Below, one piece after another: positions 7,831-17,233 of a DNA stretch of 64,000 nucleotides. Origin of the DNA: Streptomyces sp. NRRL S-37 (lineage in GTDB: Bacteria; Actinomycetota; Actinomycetes; Streptomycetales; Streptomycetaceae). The notes under the pieces are model-generated. The model saw only the letters and a list, made by a program, of their open reading frames with translations. It had not been told where the DNA came from and ran no database searches. The position numbers and the translations under genes were made by a program. Each line of letters starts with the position of its first letter. Positions within the stretch are counted from its first letter, which is position 1. Location of the stretch: positions 150,516-214,515 of the forward strand of contig NZ_JOIZ01000012.1 in assembly GCF_000721605.1 (NCBI RefSeq). Direction: 5' to 3'.

Positions 7831-10800
7831 ATGACGCGAGCCGAGCAGCCAACGGCCCCACAGCCGGCCCCCGACGACGCCCTCGTCGCGGACTCCCGCG
7901 AGCGTGCCGTCCGCGCCCTGCTGCGCCGACCCCAGCTGAGACGGCTGTGGAGCGCGCAGCTCGTGGGCGGGGTCGGTGACGTCCTCGCCCTCCTGGTCCT
8001 GGTCCTCCTGGTCCTGCAGGCGGCGGTCGCCGAGGGGTCCTTCGGCGGGGGCTACCGGGGCGTGGCGTTCGCAGTGGCGATCGTTTTCGGGGTACGCATC
8101 CTGGCGACACTGCTGTTCGGCGCCGTACTCCTCGGCCCGCTCACGTCGCTCACCTCGCAGGACGGACCGCTGGACCGCCGCTGGACCATGGTCGGCGCGG
8201 ACGGCCTGCGGGCCGCGCTGCTCATCGTGGCGCCGCTGTGGATCGACTGGACGCCCGGGGACGCGCCGGCCGTGCTTCTCGTCACCGCCTTCGTGACCGG
8301 AGTCGCCGAGCGGTTCTGGACGGTGTGCCGCGAGAGCGCCGCGCCCGCCCTGCTGCCCGCCCCGCCCCCGGAGGGCGCGACCGTGCGCCCGCTGCCCGAC
8401 CACATGGACGCGCTGCGCCGGCTGTCGCTGCGCACGGGCTTCGTGGCGATACCGCTCGCGGCCGTCACGCTCGTCGTCGCGGCCCTGCTCAACAACCTGC
8501 TCGGCACCGGGATCGACTGGTTCGGCGAACACCGGGCGGCCCTCGCCTCGTACGTCGCGGCCGGGCTGTTCGCCGCGTCGCTGTCCGTCCTGACCTCCCT
8601 GGAACTGCCCGGCACCCGCACCCCGCGCGCGCGGTCGCCGCTGGAGGGGCTGCGCCGCCCGAGGAGCGCCGCCGGCTCCGACAAGGGCCGCACCGGCGCG
8701 ATGCCGCTGCTGGTGCTCGCGTCCGCGTCCGTCGCCGCCGCGGTGTCGGCCGCCGTCGCCGTGTCGGTGCTGCACGCCAAGGACCTGGGCGGCGGCCCCG
8801 TGCTGTACGGCCTGCTGGTGGCCGGGCTGACCGGCGGTGTCGTCGTCGGCATCCGTACGGCACCCGCCCTGCTGCCGGCCCTGTCCCGGCGCCGGCTGCT
8901 CGCGCTCGCCCTCGCCTTCACGGGCATCGCGCTGCTGGCCGCCGGACTCGTACCGGACGTCACCAGCGTGGTGCTGATCATGACGCTGGCCGGTGTCGGC
9001 GCGGGACTCGCCGCCAACACCGGGCACACCCTGCTCGACCAGGAGGCCGAGGACCAGCGGCGGGCCCGTGTCACCGAGCACCTGCACGCGGTGGTCCGGG
9101 TCTTCGTGGCGCTCGGCGCGGTGATCGCCCCGCTGGTCGCCGCGGCCATCGGACCGCACCGGCTGGAGAACGGCCGGTTCGTCTTCGCGCACGGCGGTGC
9201 CGCTTTCACGCTGATGCTGGTCGGCGCGCTGCTGCTGCCGGTGGCCGCGCTGGTGCTGGCCAAGGTCGACGACCGCTCCGGCGTGCCGCTGCGGCAGGAC
9301 CTGCGCGACGCGCTGCTCGGCGGCGCCGACCCGGACCAGACGCCCGCCGCCTCCGGCTTCTTCATCGCCCTGGAGGGCGGCGACGGCGCCGGGAAGTCCA
9401 CCCAGGCCGAGGCCCTCGCCGAGTGGATCAGGGCCAAGGGCCACGAGGTCGTGCTCACCCGGGAACCCGGCGCCACCCCGGTCGGCAAGCGGCTGCGCTC
9501 CATCCTGCTGGACGTCTCCAGCGCCGGACTCTCGCACCGCGCGGAGGCACTGCTGTACGCCGCGGACCGCGCGGAGCACATCGACACCGTCGTACGGCCC
9601 GCCCTGGAGCGCGGCGCCGTCGTCCTCACCGACCGGTACATCGACTCCTCCGTCGCCTACCAGGGCGCCGGGCGCGATCTGTCACCGACCGAGATCGCCC
9701 GCATCAACCGCTGGGCGACCGACGGGCTGGTGCCGAACCTGACGGTGCTGCTGGACGTGGCCCCGGAGACCGCGCGGGAACGCTTCACCGAGGCGCCGGA
9801 CCGGCTGGAGTCGGAACCCGCCGAGTTCCACGCGCGCGTGCGGGCCGGTTTCCTCACCCTGGCCGCGGCCGACCCCGGCCGCTACCTGGTGGTCGACGCC
9901 GGCCAGGAACCGGAGGCGGTCACCACGGTGATCCGGCACCGGCTCGACCAGGTACTGCCACTGTCCGAGGCCGAGATCCAGGCCCGCGAGGAAGCACGCC
10001 GCAAGGCCGAGGAGGAGGCCCGCCGCAAGGCGGAGGAGGAGGCGGCCCGCAAGGCCGAGGAGGAGCGCCTGGAGCGCGAGCGCCAGGAGCAGCTCGCCCG
10101 GCTGCGCGCCGAGGAGGAGGAGCGCAAGCGGCGCGAGCTGGAGGAGGCCCAGCGGCGCGAGGCGGAACGGCAGGCGGAGGAGGCCCGGCAGCGGGCCGAG
10201 GAAGCACGCCGGCGCGCGGAGGAGGAGCGGCTGCGGCTGCTCGCCGAGGAGAAGGCGCGCGCCGAGGAGGAGGCCCGCCGCAAGGCCGAGGAGGAGCGCC
10301 GACGCAAGCAGGCCGAGGAGGAGGCGCGGCTGCGCGCCGAGGCCGAGGCGCTGCGCCTGGAGAAGCAGCGCAAGGCCGAGGAGGCGCTGCTGCGCGCGGA
10401 GCAGGCCCGGCGGCTGGCCGAGCAGGCGGCGGCCGCGGCGGAGGCGGGACCGAAGACGACGACCACCCCCAGTGCCGCTGCCGCGCGCGGGCGGACGGCC
10501 GACGAGGCGGCGACCGTGCCGACGCCGGTGGTGACGCCGACGAACGCGTCGGGCGGACCGGTCGACGAGACCGCCGTGCTGCCCCGGGTGCCGGAGGAGG
10601 ACGACGGGCAGCGGTCCGGCGGCCGGTCCGGGGTGTCCGACGCCGAGGTGACGACCGAGCTGCCGATGCCGCCGGTTCCGCCGGGCGCGGCGGACGAGAC
10701 GGCGGTGCTGCCCCCGGTACGGGGAGACGAGCAGGGCCCCGCGGACCGGAGGGTGCCGTCCGGCTACTTCCGGGACGAGCGTCCGGCGAGCGGCCCCGAG

Positions 10801-10995
10801 GACACCGACGTCCCCGACGACCGCACGCGCGAGCTGCCCCGGATCGACCCCGAGGACTCGCCCCGCCGCCGGCAGCGTCCGGACTGGGCCGAGGAGACCC
10901 CGCTGGACGATCTGCCGACGCTGGCCGACGAGCTGCTGGGCCCCCGCGACGGCGAGGACGGTGACGAGGACGGCCGCCGGGGGCGCCGGCGCTGA
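7831..10995 (+). CDS. tmk: MFS transporter-thymidylate kinase fusion with coiled-coil tail
   Basis: A 1054-residue fusion. Residues 1 to about 490 form an MFS-like domain of about 12 hydrophobic helices. Residues 510-711 are a full thymidylate kinase: P-loop GGDGAGKST, the dTMP-site block TDRYIDSSVAYQGAGR and LTREPGATPVG; it phosphorylates dTMP to dTDP. Residues about 712-870 are a charged KAEEEARR-type coiled coil, and the rest is an acidic disordered tail with repeats such as DETAVLP. No other tmk is visible, so this is probably the essential kinase. ATG 7831 follows the topA terminators; holB follows 88 bp later, fitting a DNA-synthesis context. The kinase assignment is firm; the transport substrate is unknown. 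Confidence 0.93.
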   Translation: MTRAEQPTAPQPAPDDALVADSRERAVRALLRRPQLRRLWSAQLVGGVGDVLALLVLVLLVLQAAVAEGSFGGGYRGVAFAVAIVFGVRILATLLFGAVLLGPLTSLTSQDGPLDRRWTMVGADGLRAALLIVAPLWIDWTPGDAPAVLLVTAFVTGVAERFWTVCRESAAPALLPAPPPEGATVRPLPDHMDALRRLSLRTGFVAIPLAAVTLVVAALLNNLLGTGIDWFGEHRAALASYVAAGLFAASLSVLTSLELPGTRTPRARSPLEGLRRPRSAAGSDKGRTGAMPLLVLASASVAAAVSAAVAVSVLHAKDLGGGPVLYGLLVAGLTGGVVVGIRTAPALLPALSRRRLLALALAFTGIALLAAGLVPDVTSVVLIMTLAGVGAGLAANTGHTLLDQEAEDQRRARVTEHLHAVVRVFVALGAVIAPLVAAAIGPHRLENGRFVFAHGGAAFTLMLVGALLLPVAALVLAKVDDRSGVPLRQDLRDALLGGADPDQTPAASGFFIALEGGDGAGKSTQAEALAEWIRAKGHEVVLTREPGATPVGKRLRSILLDVSSAGLSHRAEALLYAADRAEHIDTVVRPALERGAVVLTDRYIDSSVAYQGAGRDLSPTEIARINRWATDGLVPNLTVLLDVAPETARERFTEAPDRLESEPAEFHARVRAGFLTLAAADPGRYLVVDAGQEPEAVTTVIRHRLDQVLPLSEAEIQAREEARRKAEEEARRKAEEEAARKAEEERLERERQEQLARLRAEEEERKRRELEEAQRREAERQAEEARQRAEEARRRAEEERLRLLAEEKARAEEEARRKAEEERRRKQAEEEARLRAEAEALRLEKQRKAEEALLRAEQARRLAEQAAAAAEAGPKTTTTPSAAAARGRTADEAATVPTPVVTPTNASGGPVDETAVLPRVPEEDDGQRSGGRSGVSDAEVTTELPMPPVPPGAADETAVLPPVRGDEQGPADRRVPSGYFRDERPASGPEDTDVPDDRTRELPRIDPEDSPRRRQRPDWAEETPLDDLPTLADELLGPRDGEDGDEDGRRGRRR

Positions 10996-11083
10996 CCGCC
11001 GGGTCCGCGGGTGCGGGCGTTGTCAGTGCCCACCCGCACAATGGATCCGGTAAGGCAGACGTGACGGAAGGACGGGCTGACCC

Positions 11084-12289
11084 ATGACCGTGTGGGACGA
11101 CCTCGTCGGGCAGGAGCGGGTGAGCGAGCGGCTCGACGGCGCCGCCCGCGACGCCGACGCGCTCGTCACCGCCGCGGCGGCCGGCGCACCCCCGCCGGAG
11201 GCGTCGAGGATGACGCACGCCTGGCTGTTCACGGGCCCGCCCGGCGCGGGAGTGACACAGACGGCGCGGGCCTTCGCCGCGGCGCTGCAGTGCGTGAGCC
11301 CCGACCGGGCCCTGGGCGGCGCGCCCGGCTGCGGCTTCTGCGACGGATGCCACACGGCGCTCATCGGCACCCACGCGGACGTCACGACGGTCGCCGCCGT
11401 AGGAGCGGTGATCCGCGTCATGGACATGCGCGACACCGTCCGCAAGTCGTACACGGCTCCGGCGAACGGCCGCTGGCAGGTGATCCTCGTCGAGGACGCC
11501 GAGCGGCTGAACGAGAACTCCGCCAACGCCGTCCTCAAGGCCGTCGAGGAGCCCGCCTCGCGCACGGTCTGGCTGTTGTGCGCCCCGTCCGTCGAGGACG
11601 TCCTGCCCACGATCCGCTCCCGCTGCCGCCACCTGAACCTGCGCACGCCGTCGGTGGAGGCCGTCGCCGACATGCTCGTCCGGCGCGAAGGCATCGAACC
11701 GGACGTCGCCGCCGCCGTGGCCCGCGCCACCCAGGGCGACGTCGACCGTGCCCGCCGCCTGGCCACCGACCCGACCGCCCGCGCACGCCGCGCCGCTGTG
11801 CTGAAGCTGCCCCTGCGGGTCGAGGACATCGGTGGCGCGCTCAAGGCGGCCCAGGAGCTGGTCGACGTGGCGGCCGAGGACGCCAAGCAGCTCGCCGAGG
11901 AGGTGGAGACCAAGGAGACCGAGGAACTGAAGGCGGCGTTGGGCGCAGCCCAGGGCGGCCGCCTGCCGCGCGGCACGGCAGGCGTGATCAAGGACCTCGA
12001 GGACGATCAGAAACGCCGCAGACGGCGCACGCAGCGCAACACCCTCGACATCGCGCTGAGCGACCTGACCGGCTTCTACCGCGACGTCCTCGCCCTCCAG
12101 CTCGGCTCCCGCGTCGCCCTCGCCAACGGCGACGCCGAGGACGTACTGGAGCGGATGGCCCGCAGCAGCTCCCCGGAGTCCACGCTCCGCCGCATCGAGG
12201 CGATCGCGGCGTGCGGCAAGGCCCTGGACCGCAACGTGGCCCCGCTGCTCGCGGTGGAGGCGATGACGATGGCCCTCAGAGCGGGCTGA
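11084..12289 (+). CDS. holB: DNA polymerase III delta' subunit (clamp loader)
   Basis: A 401-residue AAA+ clamp-loader subunit that helps load the beta clamp. The zinc-binding cysteines are Cys70, 83, 86 and 89 (CVSPDRALGGAPGCGFCDGC). The P-loop region reads GPPGAGVTQT, with Val57 in place of the catalytic Lys, so it should not hydrolyse ATP; this fits delta', the stator, rather than gamma/tau. The sensor 1-type motif is TIRSRC (SRC kept), and LVEDAERLNENSANAVLK is the region used for subunit contact. The ATG start lies 88 bp after tmk, the usual actinobacterial order tmk-holB. The C-terminal oligomerisation domain is helical. Confidence 0.93.
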   Translation: MTVWDDLVGQERVSERLDGAARDADALVTAAAAGAPPPEASRMTHAWLFTGPPGAGVTQTARAFAAALQCVSPDRALGGAPGCGFCDGCHTALIGTHADVTTVAAVGAVIRVMDMRDTVRKSYTAPANGRWQVILVEDAERLNENSANAVLKAVEEPASRTVWLLCAPSVEDVLPTIRSRCRHLNLRTPSVEAVADMLVRREGIEPDVAAAVARATQGDVDRARRLATDPTARARRAAVLKLPLRVEDIGGALKAAQELVDVAAEDAKQLAEEVETKETEELKAALGAAQGGRLPRGTAGVIKDLEDDQKRRRRRTQRNTLDIALSDLTGFYRDVLALQLGSRVALANGDAEDVLERMARSSSPESTLRRIEAIAACGKALDRNVAPLLAVEAMTMALRAG

Positions 12290-12385
12290 CCGAGAGGTCC
12301 GCTCAGCGGCTCGACGCGGTCACTCGTACGAGGCACGGCGTGCACACTGAGCACCCATTCCGTTGCACACAGTTACGCTCGCAGT

Positions 12386-13972
12386 ATGCACACAAGGCGC
12401 ACTCACCGCAGGACCCGTACCGGAACCGGAGCCGCTCTGCTCGCCGCCGTCACACTGCTGGTCCCGGGCTGCTCCTCGGGAAGCAGCCCGAGCACGGCCA
12501 GCGCGGCGGCGGAGGAGGCGGCCCTCGCCCCCCTGCCCCGCTCCACACCCGCCGCCCTCACGCCGTACTACGGGCAGAAACCCGCCTGGCGTGACTGCGG
12601 AGTCCCCGGTTTCCAGTGCGCCACGCTGAAGGTCCCGCTCGACTACGCCGAACCGAAGGCCGGTGACGTGCGCCTCGCCCTCACCCGCAAGAAGGCCACC
12701 GGCCCGGGAAAGCGGCTGGGCTCCCTGCTGGTGAACCCCGGCGGTCCGGGCGGCTCGGCGATCGGCTACGTCCAGGCGTACGCCGGGATCGGCTACCCGG
12801 CCGGCGTGCGCGCCCGCTACGACATGGTGGCCGTCGACCCGCGGGGCGTCGCCCGCAGCGAACCCGTCGAGTGCCTGGACGGGGCCGGGATGGACGCGTA
12901 CACGCGGACGGACATCACCCCGGACGACGCGAAGGAGACCGGCGCGCTGGTCGCGTCGTACAAGAAGTTCGCCGAGGGCTGCGGGGCGGACGCGCCGAAG
13001 CTGCTGCGCCATGTGTCCACCGTCGAGGCGGCCCGGGACATGGACATCGTCCGGGCCGCGCTGGGCGACGAGAAGCTGAACTACGTCGGCGCCTCGTACG
13101 GCACCTTCCTCGGTGCGACCTACGCCGGCCTGTTCCCGGACCGGGCGGGCCGGCTCGTCCTGGACGGCGCGATGGACCCCTCGCTGTCCGCGCGCCGGCT
13201 CAACCTGGAACAGACGGAGGGCTTCGACACGGCGTTCACCGCCTTCGCCGAGGACTGCGTGCGGCAGGACGACTGCCCGCTCGGCGGCCGGGGCACCACT
13301 CCCGGACAGGCCGGCAAGAACCTCGAGGCGTTCTTCGCGAAGCTCGACGCCCGTCCGATCCCCACCGGTGACGCCGACGGCCGCAGGCTCACCGAGTCGC
13401 TCGCGACGATTGGCGTGATCGCCGCGATGTACGACGAGGGCGCCTGGCAGCAGCTGCGCGAGGCGCTGACGGCCGCGATGAAGGAGAACGACGGCGCGGG
13501 GCTCCTCCTTCTCTCCGACAGCTACTACGAGCGTGACGCACACGGCGACTACAGCAATCTGATGTTCGCCAACGCGGCCGTGAACTGCCTCGACCTCCCG
13601 CCCGCCTTCGGCTCCCCGGACGAGGTGCGCAAGGCGCTCCCCGCCTTCGAGAAGGCGTCCCCGGTGTTCGGCGAGGGCCTCGCCTGGGCCTCCCTGAACT
13701 GCGCGTACTGGCCGGTGCGGGCCACGGGTGAGGCGCGGCGCATCGAGGCGAAGGGCGCGGCCCCGATCGTCGTCGTCGGCACCACCCGTGACCCGGCCAC
13801 CCCGTACCGCTGGGCCGAGGCCCTGGCCGGCCAGCTCTCCTCGGCCCGCCTCCTCACCTACGAGGGCGACGGCCACACCGCCTACGGCCGGGGCAGCGCC
13901 TGCGTCGACTCCGCGATCAACACCTACCTGCTCGACGGCACCCCGCCGAAGGACGGAAAGCGCTGCTCATAG
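12386..13972 (+). CDS. Secreted alpha/beta-hydrolase lipoprotein, tripeptidyl aminopeptidase-like
   Basis: A 528-residue serine hydrolase of the SlpD/E-TAP family (peptidase S33 with C-terminal TAP domain), which removes tripeptides from protein N-termini outside the cell. It has a lipoprotein signal (basic start, hydrophobic core, lipobox LVPGC). The oxyanion region is VNPGGPGGSA, the nucleophile elbow is GASYG (Ser237), the acid is probably in TRDPATPY, and the catalytic His is in GDGHTAYG near the C-terminus. Two Cys pairs fit an exported protein. ATG 12386. It is followed by a strong hairpin and a tRNA. Peptide specificity is inferred from the family only. Confidence 0.88.
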   Translation: MHTRRTHRRTRTGTGAALLAAVTLLVPGCSSGSSPSTASAAAEEAALAPLPRSTPAALTPYYGQKPAWRDCGVPGFQCATLKVPLDYAEPKAGDVRLALTRKKATGPGKRLGSLLVNPGGPGGSAIGYVQAYAGIGYPAGVRARYDMVAVDPRGVARSEPVECLDGAGMDAYTRTDITPDDAKETGALVASYKKFAEGCGADAPKLLRHVSTVEAARDMDIVRAALGDEKLNYVGASYGTFLGATYAGLFPDRAGRLVLDGAMDPSLSARRLNLEQTEGFDTAFTAFAEDCVRQDDCPLGGRGTTPGQAGKNLEAFFAKLDARPIPTGDADGRRLTESLATIGVIAAMYDEGAWQQLREALTAAMKENDGAGLLLLSDSYYERDAHGDYSNLMFANAAVNCLDLPPAFGSPDEVRKALPAFEKASPVFGEGLAWASLNCAYWPVRATGEARRIEAKGAAPIVVVGTTRDPATPYRWAEALAGQLSSARLLTYEGDGHTAYGRGSACVDSAINTYLLDGTPPKDGKRCS

Positions 13973-13985
13973 CCGGTACGACCAT

Positions 13986-14019
13986 CCCCGGAGGCATACG
14001 CTCCGGCCCGCCTCCGGGG
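13986..14019. terminator. Hairpin terminator after the hydrolase gene
   Basis: A perfect 10-bp inverted repeat, CCCCGGAGGC (13986-13995) with GCCTCCGGGG (14010-14019), with a 14-nt loop. It lies 13 bp past the hydrolase stop and 71 bp before the tRNA. Confidence 0.7.
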
Positions 14020-14090
14020 CCGGTACGAAGCACCCCCGGAAACTGTGTAGACTTACCGACGTTGCTGATCGCACCATGAGTGCGCAGCGC

Positions 14091-14164
14091 GCCGCCTTAG
14101 CTCAGATGGCCAGAGCAACGCACTCGTAATGCGTAGGTCTCGGGTTCGAATCCCGAAGGCGGCT
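14091..14164 (+). tRNA. tRNA-Thr (anticodon CGT)
   Basis: A complete cloverleaf of 74 nt: acceptor GCCGCCT/AGGCGGC, D-stem GCTC/GAGC, anticodon stem ACGCA/TGCGT around the loop CTCGTAA (anticodon CGT, decoding ACG Thr), a 5-nt variable loop and the T-arm TCGGG-TTCGAAT-CCCGA. The 3' CCA is not encoded. A terminator follows at once. Confidence 0.97.
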
Positions 14165-14169
14165 CCGGT

Positions 14170-14208
14170 AAAGGCCAGGTCGCATGACATGTGATCTGGC
14201 CTTTTGTG
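14170..14208 (+). terminator. Intrinsic terminator of the tRNA gene
   Basis: AAAGGCCAGGTC pairs with GATCTGGCCTTTT; the stem is followed by TTTGTGTT. Classic position a few bases after the tRNA 3' end. Confidence 0.85.
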
Positions 14209-14893
14209 TTGTGCCGGGCAGGACACGTCATGCGGCCGGGGTGCCGCGAGGCGGCTTGCGTGAGCGGGGCGGTCCGGTGCCCCCGCTTCCGGGGCTTCTT
14301 CCGGCGGCCTTCTTCTTGGCTCTGGCCTCGGCTTTCGCCAGGCCGGCACCTTTTGGGCAGCTTTGACGGTCAGCCGGTCGATCAGTTCCGCGACCGGGAG
14401 CGAATGCGATGTGATCCGTACCCGGTGGAGCCGGGATGTACGGGCGCGGGCCCGGCCTCCGCTCGGCACTGCTGCCGGTTGACGCCGGAACCCCGGGTTC
14501 CGGGAGCCTTGACGGCATTCGGAGATGGCGGGGTGCTGATCGTCCGAGCGGTCACCGGGGCACTGCCCGTCCCGTCCGTACCGCGCAGGACGGCCCGCCG
14601 TGAGTCCGGTCGAGCAGGGGCCGAAAGGTGCCGGAAGGTGATGCGGCGAGTCGGCCAGGGGGATTCGGCGGTGCGGGCCCCGGAGAGTCCTCCGTGGCAG
14701 CGCGGGGCGGTCGGTGAGCGGACGGGACGCTGTGTCGCCTTCCGTTCATCTCACCGGGGTTTGGGCGCAACCAGGTGCAATCCAGAGTTAGTTGAGTGAG
14801 CCGTGAGCTGTGAGCCGCCGGAGCGGCCGGCGGCACCGGCGGCCACTGACGACATCGCACCGTCCGCCCCACCTTCGACAAGGAGCAGTGTTC
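14209..14893. other. Gene-poor stretch after tRNA-Thr
   Basis: About 685 bp in which I find no convincing gene on either strand. Frames exist because of high GC, but none has a plausible start with a ribosome site or a recognisable product. One reverse-strand segment around 14350-14430 reads ELIDRLTVKAAQKVPAW, which looks protein-like and could be the remnant of a decayed gene. The 3' end holds the leader of the lectin gene. Confidence 0.5.
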
Positions 14894-16213
14894 ATGCCAC
14901 GTCAGCACGAACCACCGGCCGGTGAGACGACGCCTTCCCTGGCCGTCCGCCGTGCTGTCGCCGTGCCCGTGCCGGGCGAGGATCCCGGCGCGGACCTGAG
15001 ACCGCGCACGCCGGAGTCTGCTCCCGTCCCCGAAACCGCCCCCGAATCCGCCGCCGGTCCGGACACCTCGGCACCGACGGCACCGACGGCACCGTTCTCC
15101 GAGCCCGCTCCCGGCCGGCGCACCCGGTGGGGCTCCCGGTCCGCCGCCGGGGAACCGGCGGCAACCGAGGAGGAAGAGAGGCAGGAGGAACAGCAGGGGC
15201 GGGCGGCGGAGTCCGACGGAGCGGAAGCCGAGGCCGCGGCCGGTGTGGTCGCGGCCGGGAACGGCGACGGCGCGAAAGCGGACGCGAAAGCGGACGCGGA
15301 CGGGACGGCACCGGGACGCCTGCGCGGCCCCATGGTGGCCGCGGCCGCCATCGTGGGGGCGGTGCTGATCTGCGTACCCCTCCTGGTCCTCGGTCTCACC
15401 CGTGAAGAAGAGGACCGTACGGTCGAGACGGCTCCCGTCGGCGGAACGACGCTCGATCCCGGTACGTCCGACGACATCCCGGCCGCCGACTACCGGGCCG
15501 CGTCCCCGGCCTCCTCGGCGTCGCCGAGCAGAGCCGAGTCCGAGTCGAAGCCCAAGTCGGAGCCCAAGCCCAAGTCGGAGCCCTCGCCCTCCCGGTCGGC
15601 CGAGGTGAAGGCCGCGCCCCCGTCCGGCACCGAGAAGAAGGCCGACGGCGAGAAGAAGGCCGACGGCGAGGCCGGGAAACCGAAGGCGAAGAGTTCCCCC
15701 GCGATCACCGCCCGGCAACTGGCCAACGCCCTCTCCACCCGCGTCAACGCGCAGTTGAAGAATGTCGCGACCGGCAAGTGCGCCGACCTGCCCTACTTCG
15801 AGAAGGGGTCGGTCGACGGCCCGGTGAGCCAGTTCGACTGCCGGCCCACCACCCAGGACAACCAGCTCTGGGACCTGGAGGTGGCCGACGCGGACGGCGG
15901 GCCCGGCGGAGCGAGCCTCTTCGTCATCAGGAACCGCAAGGACGGGCTGTGCATGGACCTGCCCTACTACGGCAGTGTCGCGGCCGGGACCAAGGTCACC
16001 GAGTACCACTGCAGGCCGGCCGCGGACAACCAGCTCTGGTGGCTGGACCCGAGGCCGGGGGGTTACCGGATCCGCAACGCCGCGAGCGATCTGTGCATGA
16101 GCGTGGCCGGCGGCAGTTCCGCCGGGAACGACGCCAGGCTCAAGGTGGCGCGGTGCGGCTCGGGGACGGGCGAGCAGCGCTGGTCCGTCGTCTCCGTGGT
16201 GAAGCCCTCCTGA
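14894..16213 (+). CDS. Membrane-anchored ricin B-type lectin (beta-trefoil) protein
   Basis: A 439-residue protein. Residues 1-135 are acidic and Pro/Ala-rich, probably cytoplasmic; one transmembrane helix follows (VAAAAIVGAVLICVPLLVLGL); then come about 110 residues of Ser/Lys/Pro linker with SKPKSEPKPK repeats; then a C-terminal beta-trefoil from about residue 300 with three QxW-type blocks (DNQLWDL, DNQLWWL, EQRWSV). The orientation implied is lectin outside, so it should bind carbohydrate at the cell surface. ATG 14894 has AAGGAG 10 nt upstream. Ligand and role are unknown. It stands alone. Confidence 0.85.
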   Translation: MPRQHEPPAGETTPSLAVRRAVAVPVPGEDPGADLRPRTPESAPVPETAPESAAGPDTSAPTAPTAPFSEPAPGRRTRWGSRSAAGEPAATEEEERQEEQQGRAAESDGAEAEAAAGVVAAGNGDGAKADAKADADGTAPGRLRGPMVAAAAIVGAVLICVPLLVLGLTREEEDRTVETAPVGGTTLDPGTSDDIPAADYRAASPASSASPSRAESESKPKSEPKPKSEPSPSRSAEVKAAPPSGTEKKADGEKKADGEAGKPKAKSSPAITARQLANALSTRVNAQLKNVATGKCADLPYFEKGSVDGPVSQFDCRPTTQDNQLWDLEVADADGGPGGASLFVIRNRKDGLCMDLPYYGSVAAGTKVTEYHCRPAADNQLWWLDPRPGGYRIRNAASDLCMSVAGGSSAGNDARLKVARCGSGTGEQRWSVVSVVKPS

Positions 16214-16305
16214 ACGACCTCACCGCCCGGCCTACGGCGGGAGTCCATGGCATGAACGGCTAACATCGCGAACGCAGTCGTCGGCCGGGATGGTGAGGTG
16301 AGGAC

Positions 16306-17199
16306 GTGGGGACACCGAGGATCGCCGTCGCCGTGGTGACCATGGGGAACCGGCCCGCCGAGGTGGACGCGTTGCTGGAGTCCGTGGCGAAGCAGGACCT
16401 TCCGCCCGCGCGGATCGTCGTCGTGGGCAACGGCTGCCCGCTGCCCGAGTTCGCCCGGCGGCTGTCGCTCCCCGGCGAGGTCACCGTCGTGGAGCTGGAG
16501 GAGAACCTCGGCTGCCCCGGCGGGCGGAACGCGGCGATCGCGCGGCTGCGGGAGTTCGGGGACGCGGACGTCGTCGTCGAGCTGGACGACGACGGGCTGC
16601 TCGTCGACGCCGATGTGCTGCGCCGTGTGGGGGAGTTGTACGCCGCCGACGAGCGGCTCGGGATCGTCGGCTTCCGGATCGCCGACGAGCTGGGGGAGAC
16701 CCAGCAGCGGCATGTGCCACGGGTCGGGAAGTCGGATCCGATGCGCGGCGGGTACGTCACCGGGTTTCTCGGCGGCGGGCACGCGCTGCGGATGACGATG
16801 CTGGACGAGATCGGCGACTGGCCCGCCGCGTTCTTCTTCGCGCACGAGGAGACCGACCTCGCCTGGCGGGCCGTCGACGCCGGGTGGCGGATCCTCTACG
16901 CGCCCGAACTGTTGCTCCAGCACCCGAAGACCTCCCCCGCCCGGCACGCCATCTACTACCGGGTGAACGCCCGCAACCGCGTGTGGCTGGCCCGGCGGCG
17001 GCTTCCGCTCGTGCTCGTCCCCGTCCACCTCGGGGTGTGGATGCTGCTCACCCTGGCGCGGAACCGGTCGGCCAGCGGGCTGCGGGCCTGGTTCGGAGGG
17101 TTCGCGGAAGGGCTGCGGGAGCCGGCCGGGGAGCGGCGGGCCATGAGCTGGCGGACGGTGTGGCGGCTCACCCGGCTCGGCCGGCCACCGGTCATCTGA
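16306..17199 (+). CDS. Family 2 glycosyltransferase
   Basis: A 297-residue GT-A fold glycosyltransferase. The N-terminal strand VAVVTMGNRP begins the nucleotide-sugar domain; the metal/nucleotide DxD motif is ELDDDG near residue 95; GYVTGFLGGGHALRM and HEETDLAWRAVDAGWRI match the acceptor-side block (ED/ETDLxWR) of rhamnosyltransferase-like GT2 enzymes. A hydrophobic C-terminal segment (LVPVHLGVWMLLTLA) may associate it with the membrane. GTG 16306 with GGTGAGG upstream. Sugar donor and acceptor are not predictable. Converges on the polymerase gene 34 bp away. Confidence 0.88.
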   Translation: MGTPRIAVAVVTMGNRPAEVDALLESVAKQDLPPARIVVVGNGCPLPEFARRLSLPGEVTVVELEENLGCPGGRNAAIARLREFGDADVVVELDDDGLLVDADVLRRVGELYAADERLGIVGFRIADELGETQQRHVPRVGKSDPMRGGYVTGFLGGGHALRMTMLDEIGDWPAAFFFAHEETDLAWRAVDAGWRILYAPELLLQHPKTSPARHAIYYRVNARNRVWLARRRLPLVLVPVHLGVWMLLTLARNRSASGLRAWFGGFAEGLREPAGERRAMSWRTVWRLTRLGRPPVI

Positions 17200-17233
17200 C
17201 CCGGCGGGCGCCACGACCAGGGGGCCGGACCGG

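Noticed and set aside
4761..7832. A 1023-codon open frame on the minus strand across topA
   Set aside because: It is exactly antisense to a full topoisomerase gene, has Arg/Leu/Gly low-complexity composition and no motif; long antisense frames are normal at this GC content.
9964..10450. KAEEEARR-type repeats in tmk as a DNA repeat or recombination hot spot
   Set aside because: They are in-frame coiled-coil heptads with varied codons, so they reflect protein structure.
11084..12289. Clamp-loader gene as an active ATPase subunit (gamma/tau, dnaX)
   Set aside because: The P-loop lysine is replaced by Val57 and the length and context fit delta'.
14191..14799. A 202-codon frame after the tRNA terminator
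   Set aside because: Begins inside the terminator hairpin, Cys/Arg-rich, no recognisable features.
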